A DNA stretch of 64,000 bases from Onthophagus taurus (lineage: Eukaryota; Arthropoda; Insecta; Coleoptera; Scarabaeidae), in contig NC_091968.1 of NCBI RefSeq assembly GCF_036711975.1, positions 11,408,001-11,472,000 of the forward strand, in the 5' to 3' direction. The notes beneath the pieces are model-generated. The model did not search any database. It had not been told where the DNA came from and saw only the letters and a program-made list of their open reading frames with translations. This document shows, in pieces, positions 11,197-23,015 of this stretch; the first letter of the stretch is position 1, and each line of letters opens with the position of its first letter. Position numbers and translations under genes: made by a program.

Positions 11197-12914
11197 CTAA
11201 ACAAGGTAAAACAAAAAAAAACTCATTAAAATTTACACTTTGAACCTTTTGGCCACTTTCACAACAATTAAAACTTATTTTTCACCTTATTTTAAATGTT
11301 TTTCTGTGTCATTATGAAGTGCTGTTGTTGCAAAACCAAATTTACTAATACCATATTGCAGAATTTGTTGGATTTTTTCGAAATATTACAACATTCTTTT
11401 GGGTTTTATACGATAAGTTTTGTGGGTAAGCGTTCAACTGGAGAACGCAACAGGTAGAAGCAATAAAAAAAAAGGTGGGTAGGAGAGAAGAGGTAGAGTT
11501 TACCTGCGTTCATTGGTCGCTGATTCAAGGTGAAACTTCTTGTTTGGGAAACCCTGCCACAGGGAATTTGTGTAATAAGAATAATAAGATCCGTAAAATT
11601 AGGGTCAATTTTTTCTTAGAAGTGAAAATAAGCTTTTGAGTTCAGGTACGCTTTAAATGAATTTGTTGTAAACAAAAATTTAATCTAAATTCCTTATTTT
11701 TAGGTTAATAAATAATAAATTTAAAACTAATACTATTAATTCATAGTAGATGGCTCTTTCAAAAATAGTAATTATAATGTTATTAAATGGAACGTTTTTT
11801 TAATTTTAAGTGCTTATTTAAGTGTCTTCTTTATTTTTATCAATACTTATGAAGAGAATTATTTAAGGTGAGTTAATTCTCATTTATTTTTTTATTAAAT
11901 AAGATTAATGACAGATTAATATTTGACAGTTATAAATTTAAAACTAATACTATTGATTTAAACTAGATGGCTCTTTTAAAAATATGTCAAACTCGAAGTA
12001 ATTATACAGTTATTAAATGGAAATTTTTTTTAATTTTAAGCACTTATTTAAGTGTTTTCTTTATTTTTATCAATACTTATGAAGAGAATTATTTAAGGTG
12101 AGTCAATTCTCATTTAATTTTTCTATTAAATAAGATTAATGACAGATTAATATTTGACAGTTATTTTTAGGTTATGAACATATAAATTTAAAAATAAATT
12201 TTTAACTTTTAAAGTATTATAAAACATGAAAGAGTAAAAATTAAATAATTAAAAGCAATTATTTAAACATTTCCAATCATTATTTTTTCGATATAATATT
12301 AATAAAATGTTAATTATATGACATTTCAAAAAGTGAGGTTATGTGATTCATAAAATTAAAGCATTACTTATTACTTACTAACTTTAAATTTGAAGAATTA
12401 ACAAACACTGGGTGGTTTTAATTTTTTCAAATATACGGAATATGCAATAACTTTTTTTCCACAAAATAAATGAATCATTTAAACTCGTTAAACGAAAGGA
12501 CAACGGAACTTTTTAATAATATGTATACCACACGGGAAGTCTCTTATCAGGGCTTTTACCCGAATAAACACACTAACACAACACCATGAATAATCTTGTT
12601 AATTTCCTGCGGTTTTCCGAAATAACTTTTAGTCACTATTTAAATTAGATTTTCTGGAAATTAATGTTTAAATGGTGTTTAGTGACTTCAATGTTTGATT
12701 TGCCTCGATACCTAATCAATAACAAAAAAATTAAATTACAGTTGATATTGATCGTTTAAATAAACCAGGAAAAACGTAATCAAACACTTCATTTTGAAAT
12801 CTATATTAAAACCTCGTGGTGTTTAAAAAAAAACTTGATATCAACACCAACAATGGATTCATTCACGTTTAAAGCGAATACATAAAGCGTAAAAGAATTA
12901 AATAAAAGTTTACC
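11197..12914 (-). other. Probable 5'UTR intron of the LRR gene
   Basis: On the minus strand a pyrimidine-rich tract ends TTGTTTAG at 11197, five bases before the start codon. This indicates splicing in the leader. Candidate donors are GAAGGAG/GTAAAC at 12914 and AACGCAG/GTAAAC at 11504. A first exon and promoter would lie near 12915-13060. No further coding exon is visible. Confidence 0.4.
11705..12170. repeat. Tandem duplication, two units of about 235 bp
   Basis: Two adjacent copies share AATTTAAAACTAATACTATT, TAGATGGCTCTTT, TTAAGTGT.TTCTTTATTTTT and GAAGAGAATTATTTAAGGTG, and both end in ATATTTGACAGTTAT. They lie in the presumed 5'UTR intron. No coding potential is seen. Confidence 0.7.
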
Positions 12915-13014
12915 TCCTTCATTTGCACAGAATATGATTGATTTGGAAATAAACTTGTCGGTTTAATCACAACCAAGCACACCAGCGAAAGTAAATACTA
13001 CAAAAAACGTTAAA

Positions 13015-13787
13015 GAGACAACGTTTTCGTTGTGTTGTAGACAGGGACTGTACATGATACTACCTATAGAAAAGGCTCGCCGGGTCTGTATGGGTCTGAA
13101 CAGAGGCTAAAAGAAGGGTGTTTTGGTGAGAATAGAGCAGAGTAGGGACGCGGTGTGTTAGGGCAAAGGGGACGAAGAGAAGTGTAAAGGAAAAGCAGCA
13201 TCTGGTTTTCGATGATGATGAAAAGCCGGGGAATTTGTGTTGTGCAGTTTTTAAAATACGGTGTGATGTTTTGAGATGAGCTTTGAACACGTGGGCGAAA
13301 ACTGTTTTGGTTTACATCAACAAATTCCTTATTATTCTTACCCAAACTTAACAACAAAGAAAAAAGATTTTAATAATTAAAAAACTTCATTTTAATACTT
13401 CAAATTTAATTTAAACGTCAAATTTGACGTTTGTATTTTATATTTAAGCGTTACCTAGCAACGGTATGCGTTTATTACAATCTAATTTAACTGTCAATTA
13501 TGAAGTTAACCTAAAAAAAATTTTTTTTAATTTAAATAATTTTATTTCTTTTTAATCATAAATTATTTATCTTGCATAAGAAATATCCCATGGTTACGCA
13601 AGTTATTTTTAGAACAGTCCAGTAAACACTTCTCATAACCAGATGGTAATGAAATACACAATCTTTTTTTATCTCATTTTTTATTATTATTCCACGTTTC
13701 ATAACCATTTTCAGTTTCAGCGAAGCATTAAAATGAAGCCAAAGAAAACAATGTTTTGTTATAATCAATTACATAATATTTTTTGTA
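13015..13787. other. Region between the LRR gene and C2orf69 end; no gene assigned
   Basis: The 13060-13360 part is less AT-rich and may carry the LRR-gene promoter (minus strand). The rest is AT-rich. Short open frames here have no recognisable domain. Confidence 0.3.
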
Positions 13788-16700
13788 TCAATTTAGGTCC
13801 TCGTCTTCTTTAAAGGCATTTAATACTTCAAAATGGGTAAATAAGCTCGGTTGAACATTCTCGAAATGAACCCGCCTGAAAATTGAGGCGTTTAAACGTT
13901 TTAATGAATCACTGAAAGCTTTTTCTTCTTTTCGAATCCAAGGTCTACGATCATCTTCGATTTGATATGGTGATACATGGACTTGAACATTTAATTCTAA
14001 AAAAAATAATTCAATAATATTATTTGGTTAAATCTGTTTAACGAAAGAGAAAGATATTGAAAGAAAAATAGCTTAAATTTAATTAAAAAGTAAAGTTTAA
14101 ATGATCCTAAACTCACTTTATTTTTCTATACTCTATTTTTTAATTCGGAGGACTGTTTTCAAATTGAAGCGCCAAAAAAAAGAATTGCTATGGTCAGTTT
14201 TAGTTAACAGTTTTAACCAAAAATTACACCAGGAAAATTCTAGATGTTGCTGACCGCCTAGAAACATTCGGGTTGAGTTCGGATTATAGTTCTAGGTCTT
14301 GTGCTAGTTCTAGTGATAGTGCCAATGTAAAACTAGAACTAACACTAGACCGAGAACTAGAAACATTCGGATTTAGCCGCACGTCTCTCAAGACGGCTAA
14401 ACCCGAAAGATTCTAGTTCTAGGTCTTGTGTTAGTTCTAGTGATAGTGTAAAACTAGAACTAACACTAGACCTAGAACTAGAAACATTCGGGTTTAGCCG
14501 CACGTCTCTCAAGACGGCTAAACCTGAATGATTCTAGTTCTAGGTCTTGTGTTATTTCTAGTGATAGTGCTAGTGTAAAACTAATTAACACTAGACCAAG
14601 AACTGGAAACATTCGGATTTAGTCGCACGTCTCATAAGACGGCTAAACCCGAATGATTCCAGTTCTAGGTCTTGTGTTAGTGCGTCTGAAGATGTACGGC
14701 TAAACCCGATACTTTCTAGTTCTAGGTCTAGTGTTAGTTTTAGTTTTAATTCAATAAAAATATACAATATAATAATATCTTATGCTAACTAGCGCTTCCT
14801 ACCACTACCACTAGAATTAACAATAGACCGAGAACTAGAAACATTCGGGTTTAGCCGCACGTTTCTCAAGACGGCTAAACCCGAATGATTCTACTTCTAG
14901 GTCTTGTGTTATTTCTAGTGATAGTGCTAGTGTAAAATTAGAACTAATACTAGACCGAGAACTAGAAACATTCGGATTTAGCCGCACGTCTCTCAAGACG
15001 GCTAAACACGACTGATTCTAATTCTAGGTCTTGTGTTAGTTCTAGTGGTAGTGCTAGTGTAAAACTAGAACTAATACTAGACCGAGAACTTTACCTAAAC
15101 CCGATAGTTTCTAGTTCTAGTATTAATTCTAGTTTTAGTTCAATAAAAATATGCAACATAGTGATATTTTATGCTAACTAGGGCTATCTACCACCTACCA
15201 GCCGTCTTAAGAGTGGTACAGCTAAACGGAATGTTTTTGGTCTAGTATTAGTTCAAGTGCTAGTATTAATCTAATTTTATTTGTTATTCAGCGCTAGATT
15301 ATTGTATATCTTTAGTGAGCTATAACGGACACTGCCTTCCCCGTATTAATCCGTTATATCGAGGTTTTAGTGTAATGTCAAATTATATTGACATGTTGCA
15401 TTTTATGTAGGATAAAGTAAGAAGGTACGCCCTGGTTTTTATTACGTTTAAACAAATAAGTCATTAAATTCGTAACTACAGTTTACTTAAAATCCTCTCT
15501 GGTTTTAAAACTCCCGCCAAAAAATAACTTTGAAAAATTACACTGTGTAAACGTGACTTTTCATCTTACTCCTCTGAATTAAAAAATAGAGTAAAGTTAT
15601 ATCAAAGTTAATCTGTCAAAAACTAATTACAGTAGAGTGCCGATTAACCGTGGTAATCGAGGGAAAATAGAAACCGGATAATCGAAAACCAGGGATAATA
15701 CAACCTGACGTTTTTAAAATTAGTGTTAAAATTGAAGTACCAATGTTTCATTTTTGTTATAAGCCAAGGTTAGAGAATTGTATAATGAAAGAAATAAATT
15801 TGTGTAAAATAATCTTCTTTACAATAAAACTAAATAATAATAACAGATAATAAACTAATAATAAAAACAAATAACAAAACACTTCATTATTTTTAAAAAA
15901 AGTCGGTTATTTTTACTTGTTTTCTTTTCTGGTTAATTATTTGTTGTTTAATATTTGTTATGTAAGTATGAATTTTTAAAATTTCTATACAGGGTAATTC
16001 AAATTCGACCCCCACCATTGGGTTGTCAGAAACCATAAGAGATACAGAAATGGCTAAATGGGGGCAAAGTTGCGTATCTTAGAGCTCATCATTTTTAACT
16101 AAGTTTATGGATCTAGCCGTTTTAGTTTTTAAAATAACAACGTTTTGTTGAATGTAAAACACTTCACAAACTACAGGAAAAGTATTTATGATAATAAAAT
16201 AAAAATTAATTTTAAATGTTAAATAACAAAACAAAAACAGTATTGTAAATAAAAAAATATGCAACTAAAGCAGTTGCATATTTTTAAAGTTCAAAGTGAT
16301 GGCCATTTTCTTGGATGCATAAACGTGTACGTCGACTAATATTTCCTACAGCTCTTTCTACATCTCTTCTTCTTATGGATCTAAATTCAGTTATGATACT
16401 CTCTCTGAGGTCTTCATTGTTGTCATGTTCTTGTTGGTACACCTTGTTCTTCAAAGTTCACCATAAAAATGTATCTAAAACATTTAGATCTGGAGATCTT
16501 GCAGGTCATCTTATCTGCATCAAGAAAATCACACACTGCTGGAGTGTTATGAGCAGGGGCTCCGTCGTGTTGGAACCAATACCTGTAGTAGTTTGCAATA
16601 CGTAAATTCTCCAAATATTCCCCAAATGTTGTTCTCAAAAATTGCAGATACATTTCTCCATTCAAATTACCCCGGAAAAAATGTGGACCTAATATTCGAT

Positions 16701-19700
16701 TTCCATAGATTCCTGCCTATACATTTAATCTAAAACGAATTTGTGGCCTAATTTCCCTAAATTGCATAGGATTGTTGATGCTCTAAATATGCTCATTGTT
16801 TCAGGAAATCTCTTTTTAACTTAATTTAGAAATAAAATTTAAATTAAATTTAACAAAATCAAAAAATTAGAAATCTTCAATAATAAAGATAAAATCTTGG
16901 AAAGTATCGTATGATTTTATCTTTATTATTCAAGATTTTTAATTTTTTGATTTTGTTAAATTTAATTTAAATTTTATTTGTAAATTAAGTTAAAAAGAGA
17001 TTTCCTGAACCCCACCTACTAACATAATTTTATTCCATTATATTGTATAATATTCTATGTATTGAAGATGAAACATTAGTTTCGAAACATGTCTGCTTAA
17101 ATAGAATTAAAACATTTTAGTATTTCTCAAAAAGTTTTTACTTTTACATACATCCTATTTATATTAGAGAAATATGGAGAATTTCATCCCATTTATGCTC
17201 ATTGTTTCTGTTGACAGCATCAGAATTTGTAAAAGTACTTTCGTCAGTCCAAATTATGTTGTTTAAAAATTCAGGAGAAATATTAATTTGATTTATAATC
17301 TAGTTGCAACGTTAGTCTTCTAGCAGGATCTCCTGGGTGTAATTTTTGTGAAACGCGTACATTATAACATTTTAAGTGATTCCTTTTAAACTCTCTCCAG
17401 ACACAAGTTTGCGGAATCCCAAATTCTGATGCAATTTCATACGTAGATTTTGAAGTATTATTTCTTATCTAAAACAGTACTTAATTGAGTTTGCAGTTTG
17501 ATTTGTATAAATGAAAATATTCTTCTTTCAGTTTGTAAGTTTAACTTTATACCTCATTTATTATGTTTTCTTTAACTTCCTGATTCATTCTATCACCGTA
17601 CTTTCTCCGTGGCTTCTGAAAAGCTCCATATTCAACCAAACCGTCGTTCTGTCCGATTGTCGTCTCTCCGGATACATTTCCAAATACATTTGCGAAGCTC
17701 TCACTGTATTTCTGTCATATTTATAATAAAGTTTTATCATGTCTCGTTTCTCTTCGTTTGTAAAAGCCATCTTAAATCAGTACTTTCGAAGTATCCTTCA
17801 TAAGTATTGTTTGTTGGTTTCTATGGAAACACTTAGCGCACAAATTACAACCTCCTAATTAGATATTAGTTTTTTTTGTGACATATCATTGAAATCAGAA
17901 TTAATTATTCTATTTTTTTGGTGTGAAAGTCAAATATGGCGTTCATAAGAAAAAATAAACCTGATGATAGTTTCACGAAAACGAAACGTCGGAGAAAATT
18001 TTTAGTTGTGTCATGACATTTTTCATAAAAAATTGCCTTAAGAATGTTTTTTCAGATTCACGATAAAGCGAAAAATGAAGAAGTTATAGGCAAAAAACGA
18101 AAAAGTCATTTTTCTGTTTTTCGGCCATATTTTAAAAACTAAAACGGCTAGATCCAAAAACTTAGTTGAAAAACGATGAGCTCTAAGATGCGCAACTTTG
18201 CCTAAATTTAACCATTTCTGTATCTCTTATAGTTTCTGAGATCCCAATGGTGGGGGTCGAATATGAATTACCCTGTATAGTCAGTAACATCTTGTTGTTC
18301 CATAAAATTTAAACGAATTTCAGCACCTGCTATGCTTCCTTGCAGCTGACTTTGAATTGTGGTTCTAAACTGACATCTTCTACGTCATCGTCACTACATT
18401 CTTGGAGTGAACTCGGTTCAGAGATTGGTTTAGTGACACTATCGACTAGATCATCGTCGGTTATGTGTTCACAGTCCAAAACATTTAAGTCAATATTTAC
18501 CCACTTCAGAATATTTTCGTCATCCAGTTCTTCAAAGCCCTGAACATTTTTTAACGACTGAAATACATCTAACGGTTCATCATTATCAATTTCATGTTCT
18601 TCACAGTTGATTCATCGCATAAAATATTGTTAAAACATTTTTCAATTGTGGTAGCTTTCACATTTTCCCAAGCATACGATTTCCAAAAGTGAAAAGGAGT
18701 ATTGTTGTCTTTTACTACCAGATTTATCACTAAATTTTTTCTGTACAACCTCTTCATTGTTTCAATTACGCCTTGATCCATGGGTTGAATTAGCGCGGTC
18801 ATATTTGGCGGAAGATCCAAAACTGTGATACTCCCGTTCTTAACTGACAATGCTTCAACTGGCGAATGAGATGGCGCATTATCAAGAAGCAATATTGCTT
18901 CTTGAGGGACACCTTTGTACGCACAACACTTGTAGTATTCCACTGGCAGTTTTTTTTATTTCTTTAAACCTCTAGGAAAATCTGACTTCCCTACTACAGC
19001 TAATTTTAGTTTATTTTCTCCAGTAGCATTTGAGCAACATTACACTGTAATCCGATCTATATTAATTTTATAGCCAGGAGCAATTTTTTCTTTAGCAGAT
19101 GCTAATGTAGGAGTGGGCATTGTACGCCAATAGAGGCCGGTCTCATCAGCATTGTATATTGGAGCAGGTGTCACAAAAAATTGTAGCCCCAACATCGTCA
19201 GCAGTAAGCTGTTCTTGTTGTATTTGTAATTCTCTACTTCCATGCCTTTGCAATCTGTTGAAAGTGTAAGTCTTTCGGTGATTTGTAACTTTTCTGCAAA
19301 GTATTATGCTTTAGCTAACACATACGGATCGGACATCGGGTCTCCTAGTGCTGTTTGCTGAAAAAACCTTCACCATTACATTTTCCAGTTGCTCACTCCT
19401 CGTACCTTTCATTGTTTTTCTATGTGAAGGGCCAGCTGATGTTTACACACTGTTACATAGAAACGAATGTTTCCAATTTGGGCTGCTGTTTCATTAAATT
19501 GCGTACAGTTTGTTGTGCAACTCCATAATCATCAGCCAGCAAAGTGATACTTTCACCATGTTGACGTCTTTTAATAATTTAAAATTTTTTTTTCACTGTT
19601 AAAACCACCCGTCTTCGCTTAGGAGCCATTACTACAGTACAGCAACGCGCTACAGTACTGTATCTACGCAACACGAATTTACACAGAAAGAATGAAAACA

Positions 19701-22553
19701 TCCGTCTGAGTTTCCCCGAATTTGTTTTAATTTTGGAGGTGCCAAGGGAACGTTTAAACGGGGTTTTTACACTCCGTTCGTGTTTTTTTCTGATATATAA
19801 TATAGATTTTTTTCGAAAAAATAATTAGACGTAGCGGAGTACGAAAAGAATTTGTTGTTAAAATTAAAAAATATACAAGGTGTTTTATCAGCAATAGTAC
19901 ATACGTTTATGTTACAGATTTGTTCATTTTAAGCAGAAAAGTTCCTAAAAACATGTCCTCAATTCTCAAAGGTAACTGAGATACAGCCAGTTAATGCATA
20001 AACTGATTTATTTAAATGTGTACTTTCATAAAATATCGAAACTCGGACTTTAAAGGCACGGTTCGAATATCCCACCGCCTAACTCGATGCACTTGGCTGA
20101 TCTCTTGAAGATATCACGCACTGTGCTGCGTATTCGTGCAGCACTGGCCGTAATACGAGCGATAAACATCGCTTTTCAGCCATCCCCACATTCCGTAATC
20201 TAACGGATTAAGGTCCGGTGACCCTGCTGGCCAACTGATAGGACCCCTACGAACAATCCACCATTCCGCAAAGGTTTGGTTCATCATGCTGGAAGAACAT
20301 ATTGGCTCTGGTAGCCAAAGGAATATCTTCTAACAGTATTGGAAGCTCATTGCTCAAGAACTCTAAATATCTGTCCGCTGTTAAACGCTCGGGTAGTACG
20401 AAAGGCCCAATTAAGTTATTGTGAATCATTCCACACTATAGATTCAGAGAATTTTACCTAAAAATTTGTTTCAACACTGGCATGCGGATTATTCTCAGAC
20501 CACGGTGAGACCACGGTTTCGACTGTTATTGATTCCATTGCGGGTGAAAGTGGCTTCATCAGTAAAAAGTATCACAGGAACCAAGCGGGTGTTAGATATT
20601 ACCCATCCACAAAATTCCAATGTCCTGGCAAAGTCTGTTAGTTCAAGGTGTTGTACTGGTTGAACATGGAATGGATACAAGCCATGAGTTCTTCATACTT
20701 TTACATGAGGAACACCAAGACGAGCAGAAAGTCTTCTTGTACTAGTAGATGGAATGCATTCTACCGACTGAAGAATTTGTTCAACTTCATTCAGAGTTTG
20801 CACACTTGCACGTTGAGAATGAATACTTATACTTGGAACAGAACCGGTTCTTGCAATCTGTTGAATGTTCGAGTAAAAGCTCTTGTAAAGGTTGGGCGGT
20901 GGCTCAGCGGTTAAACTCTCGGGTTGACACGCAGACGTTCCGGGTTCGAGTCCCGGTTTAAACATATTCACCAAGCCGCCCACCCGTCCTTCGGAGGGGA
21001 CGTTAAGCCGTCGGTCCCGGCAACCAGTCGTACACCTCTGGTTGTCGTTATCACCCATGTGTGTAAGGGGTTTGAACACATGGCTGAACGCGCGTTAGCG
21101 CTCATGAAGCTACACCTCGTGAGAGCGTACCCGGGCCAAGGTTGATGAGCAGCTTTGCTCCACCTTGGTACGGAGGGGCCAGCGAGTGAGTGGCATCGTT
21201 GAGCGGCACCTGACAGGGGCGAACCCGCACTGGGCCTGTGCCATAGCACGCCCGGTGAGGGGGGTCGGTCAGGAAGCGGAATCAGCCAGAAATCGAGTTA
21301 AGCTCGCGTTTAACATCTCAGACCTCTTAGAGGAGGATGTACAAGGGGCCCGTTGGGGCCTAGGTGCCGCGTATAGTATACGCACTCCCCGTAACATACA
21401 TACATACAAGCTCTTGTCTCGACGAGCAGAAACCGTAACAAAGCACCATATCAGCATAATATATTCTGCATGAGTCAATATGTGAGGCATTATCAACAGC
21501 TTAGTCGACACGTCAACCAAATAATGGTAAATGTCAAACATTGACAAATCACTGTTTCACAACAGCCGTGGGTATCAATTTATGCATTAACTGGCTGTAT
21601 TTCAGTTACCTTTGAGAATTGAGCACATGTTTTTAGTAACTTTTCTGCTTAAAATGAACAAATTTGTAACATATTAAATGGTTCACAGATAATCGGCACT
21701 TTACTGTATAACCTCAAACTTTAAAATGAATAATAAAATTAATAAAATAATTCTTGCCTAAATTGGAAAGGGTGTCTAAAATTGGTTTTGAAGTAATCCA
21801 AATATTTTTTCCACCGGAATGTCCACCATCTAACCAATATAAATCTTTAAACCGATGCACAAATTCGTTTAGATTTAAATCATTATTTTCGGTTTTTAAA
21901 TAATGAAATTCATACAAAAATTGATTTAAAACGACACAACCTTTACTAAATCCGATAGCTTTTAAATCGAAATTTTCAAATTGTAAATTCTTTCCGAATA
22001 GATTTTGATCATAATTTAACAAAATTCGCTCTCTCTCTTCCGTGTCTTTTAATAAATCCGATCGATATTTCTGTGTATTTTCAATAAATTCCTCTCGCTT
22101 CATATGATTTAACCGTTCGGAGACGTTTTGAAGCAATTTTTGCAAATGTTTTAATGCGAAATTCATTGAAACGTGTTCGGGAGATCCGTAATCTCCTGTA
22201 GGAACAAAATTTGAGTAACAACTAAACGTTTTTAAGATAATTTTAGATGGCCGGACGTTTATTAGGTGAGAATCGGGGAATTTGTTTCTTAATCGGAGCG
22301 TACAGTCTTCGAGGTTGTATTTTAAGTAGTTTTTAGCATCTCGGTGGGATTCCATATTTTCATACAAGTCCTAAAAGAATTAATATAAGAAAATTAATTG
22401 TTAATAAAATTAACCGTTTACCTGCATGTCACCACCAAAAAAAATCACAACCGAATTTAATCCATTTCGAATCGGCGGGCAATAAATGATGTCATTAACG
22501 CGGTTTTCGTAACCTTTTACTGAAGGAAATCTTATTGGAACGGTTCGAATCAT
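13788..22553 (-). CDS. C2orf69/UPF0565 homologue (mitochondrial, alpha/beta-hydrolase-like)
   Basis: Three coding exons: 22553-22422, 22370-21758 and 13996-13788, giving 317 residues. Exon 1 ends FFGGDMQ at a GTAAAC donor and exon 2 begins DLYENMESH. Exon 2 ends TLSNL plus one base at a GC donor (TTTAG/GCAAGA). Exon 3 opens after TTTTTTTAG and restores the frame as [17 protein letters not shown]. Diagnostic family blocks are [30 protein letters not shown] and VHVSPYQ...RPWI. Human C2orf69 is a mitochondrial protein needed for respiratory function; its enzymatic activity is not settled. The start is uncertain: the basic [11 protein letters not shown] stretch could be a targeting peptide, but TTTTACAG 15 bases upstream of the ATG looks like an acceptor, so a 5' exon may exist. 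The second intron is expanded to 7.8 kb by transposons. Confidence 0.85.
14260..15245. repeat. Tandem array of palindromic units
   Basis: Roughly seven units repeat a fixed order: TTCTAGTTCTAGGTCTTGTG, GTGATAGTGCTAGTGTAAAA, CTAGAACTAACACTAGACC, then a hairpin. The hairpin pairs AACATTCGGGTTTAGCCG with CGGCTAAACCCGAATGATT around the loop CACGTCTCTCAAGA. The outer blocks are also mutually complementary, so each unit can fold as a nested hairpin. Diverged copies occur at 32860-32920, 35075-35315 and around 61130-63205. The array is not translated. Confidence 0.8.
15990..18275 (-). mobile_element. Mariner-like element (DD41D-related), decayed
   Basis: Inverted ends of about 150 bp (CAGGGTAATTCAAATTCGAC and mirror) are flanked by TA. 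Minus-strand pieces include an N-terminal helix-turn-helix region ([25 protein letters not shown] at 17770-17590) and a catalytic block ([20 protein letters not shown] near 16580). The frame is broken, and a 391-bp retroposon interrupts it at 16803-17193. Confidence 0.75.
16788..17208. mobile_element. Retroposon with a 208-bp palindrome and 15-bp target duplication
   Basis: TATGCTCATTGTTTC occurs at 16788-16802 and 17194-17208, flanking 391 bp. The first half (about 16801-17008) is a near-perfect palindrome with arms of about 95 bp (TCAGGAAATCTCTTTTTAAC ... mirror). The second half contains TTGAAGATGAAACATTAG, TTTCGAAACATGT and TTTAGTATTTCTCA. This second block recurs, diverged and inverted, at about 50440-50560. 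No open frame or tRNA-like promoter is seen. Confidence 0.7.
18300..19629 (-). pseudogene. pogo/Tigger transposase pseudogene
   Basis: Starting at ATG 19629 the minus strand reads [16 protein letters not shown], a stop, then a psq-type helix-turn-helix ([20 protein letters not shown]). Next comes the first catalytic block ([19 protein letters not shown] near 19170), then [15 protein letters not shown] and [20 protein letters not shown] (18943-18569), and an acidic C-terminus (to about 18300). The domain order is complete, but stops and frameshifts make it inactive. It belongs to the element at 15630-21706. Confidence 0.8.
19876..21673 (-). mobile_element. Second mariner-like element, decayed, with SINE insertion
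   Basis: The left end after TA reads CAAGGTGTTTTATCAGC. The sequence around 19915-20005 is mirrored at about 21585-21673 (GCCAGTTAATGCATAAACTG against its complement), with the last 30 bp of the right end missing. Minus-strand fragments give [12 protein letters not shown] (20580), [20 protein letters not shown] and RANMFFQHD (20420-20250). It is inserted in the pogo element. Confidence 0.7.
20877..21417 (+). mobile_element. tRNA-derived SINE of about 520 bp
   Basis: The 10-bp duplication AAGCTCTTGT flanks 20887-21407. The head contains an A box (TGGCTCAGCGG) and B box (GGTTCGAGTCC) with about 40 bp between them, as in RNA polymerase III promoters. A central CGGAGGGGACGTTAAGCCG / GTCGGTCCCGG hairpin resembles the core found in many invertebrate SINEs. 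The body is GC-rich with CG sites, unlike its surroundings, and the 3' end is a CATA repeat (CATACATACATA). The perfect duplication suggests a recent insertion. It is not a functional tRNA gene, because there is no acceptor stem. Confidence 0.85.
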
Positions 22554-23015
22554 TTTTTTGATTAAATAACCTGTAAAATTTGTTGTTGGAAAATTGATCA
22601 AATTAAAAAAACAACTGTAACAACGGTGGGCAAATACGGCTCAATGAACCGCATGCGGCTCTTTCATTGCTTAATGCAGCTCCAAAGAGCAGTATATTAT
22701 AATATAAAATTTATGACAAAAGTTACTATTTTACGATATTTAGCTTGGTTTGTGTAGCCGGTACGTGTTTGGACGTGTTAATGTTATAATTTCAGCCTTT
22801 TTACTGGTTTTAAAAGTAAGTTGTTATTCAATTATTTATTGTAATAATTGATATTTATTATGCTACTAGGCAACGTGATAACCGAAAATATGAAGAAAAT
22901 GACTGTGGGAAGTTAACCCCCATTTTTTGATTTTTAATTTTTTTATTAAAACGGAAAATAATAGTATATTATTATATGAGCATATAATAATTATATGCGA
23001 GTAGAATACTATACT

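Larger units (their letters stand above)
15630..21706 (-). mobile_element. pogo/Tigger element with nested insertions
   Basis: Termini CAGTAGAGTGCCGATTAACC (15630) and the mirror of CAGTAAAGTGCCGATTATC (21706) are flanked by TA. Inside lie decayed pogo transposase, a mariner at 15990-18275 and another at 19876-21673. It lies in the C2orf69 intron, its right end only about 50 bp from the GC donor. Confidence 0.85.

Noticed and set aside
13060-13357. 97-codon minus-strand gene
   Set aside because: Composition is low-complexity, no domain is recognisable, and two overlapping frames are equally open. More likely upstream DNA of the LRR gene.
14260-15245. CRISPR array
   Set aside because: The units are palindromic, diverged, lack unique spacers of constant size, and the DNA is clearly eukaryotic.
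20887-20962. tRNA gene on the plus strand
   Set aside because: A and B boxes are present, but there is no paired acceptor stem or proper anticodon arm. The sequence continues into a repeat with target duplications, so it is a SINE head.
20693-21547. Several overlapping frames in the GC-rich segment
   Set aside because: They fall across the SINE and the broken mariner, on both strands, and carry no motif.
22554-22601. Longer N-terminus of the C2orf69 homologue
   Set aside because: The frame is open but begins with TTG, and TTTTACAG inside it looks like a splice acceptor. The ATG at 22553 is the first in-frame methionine.
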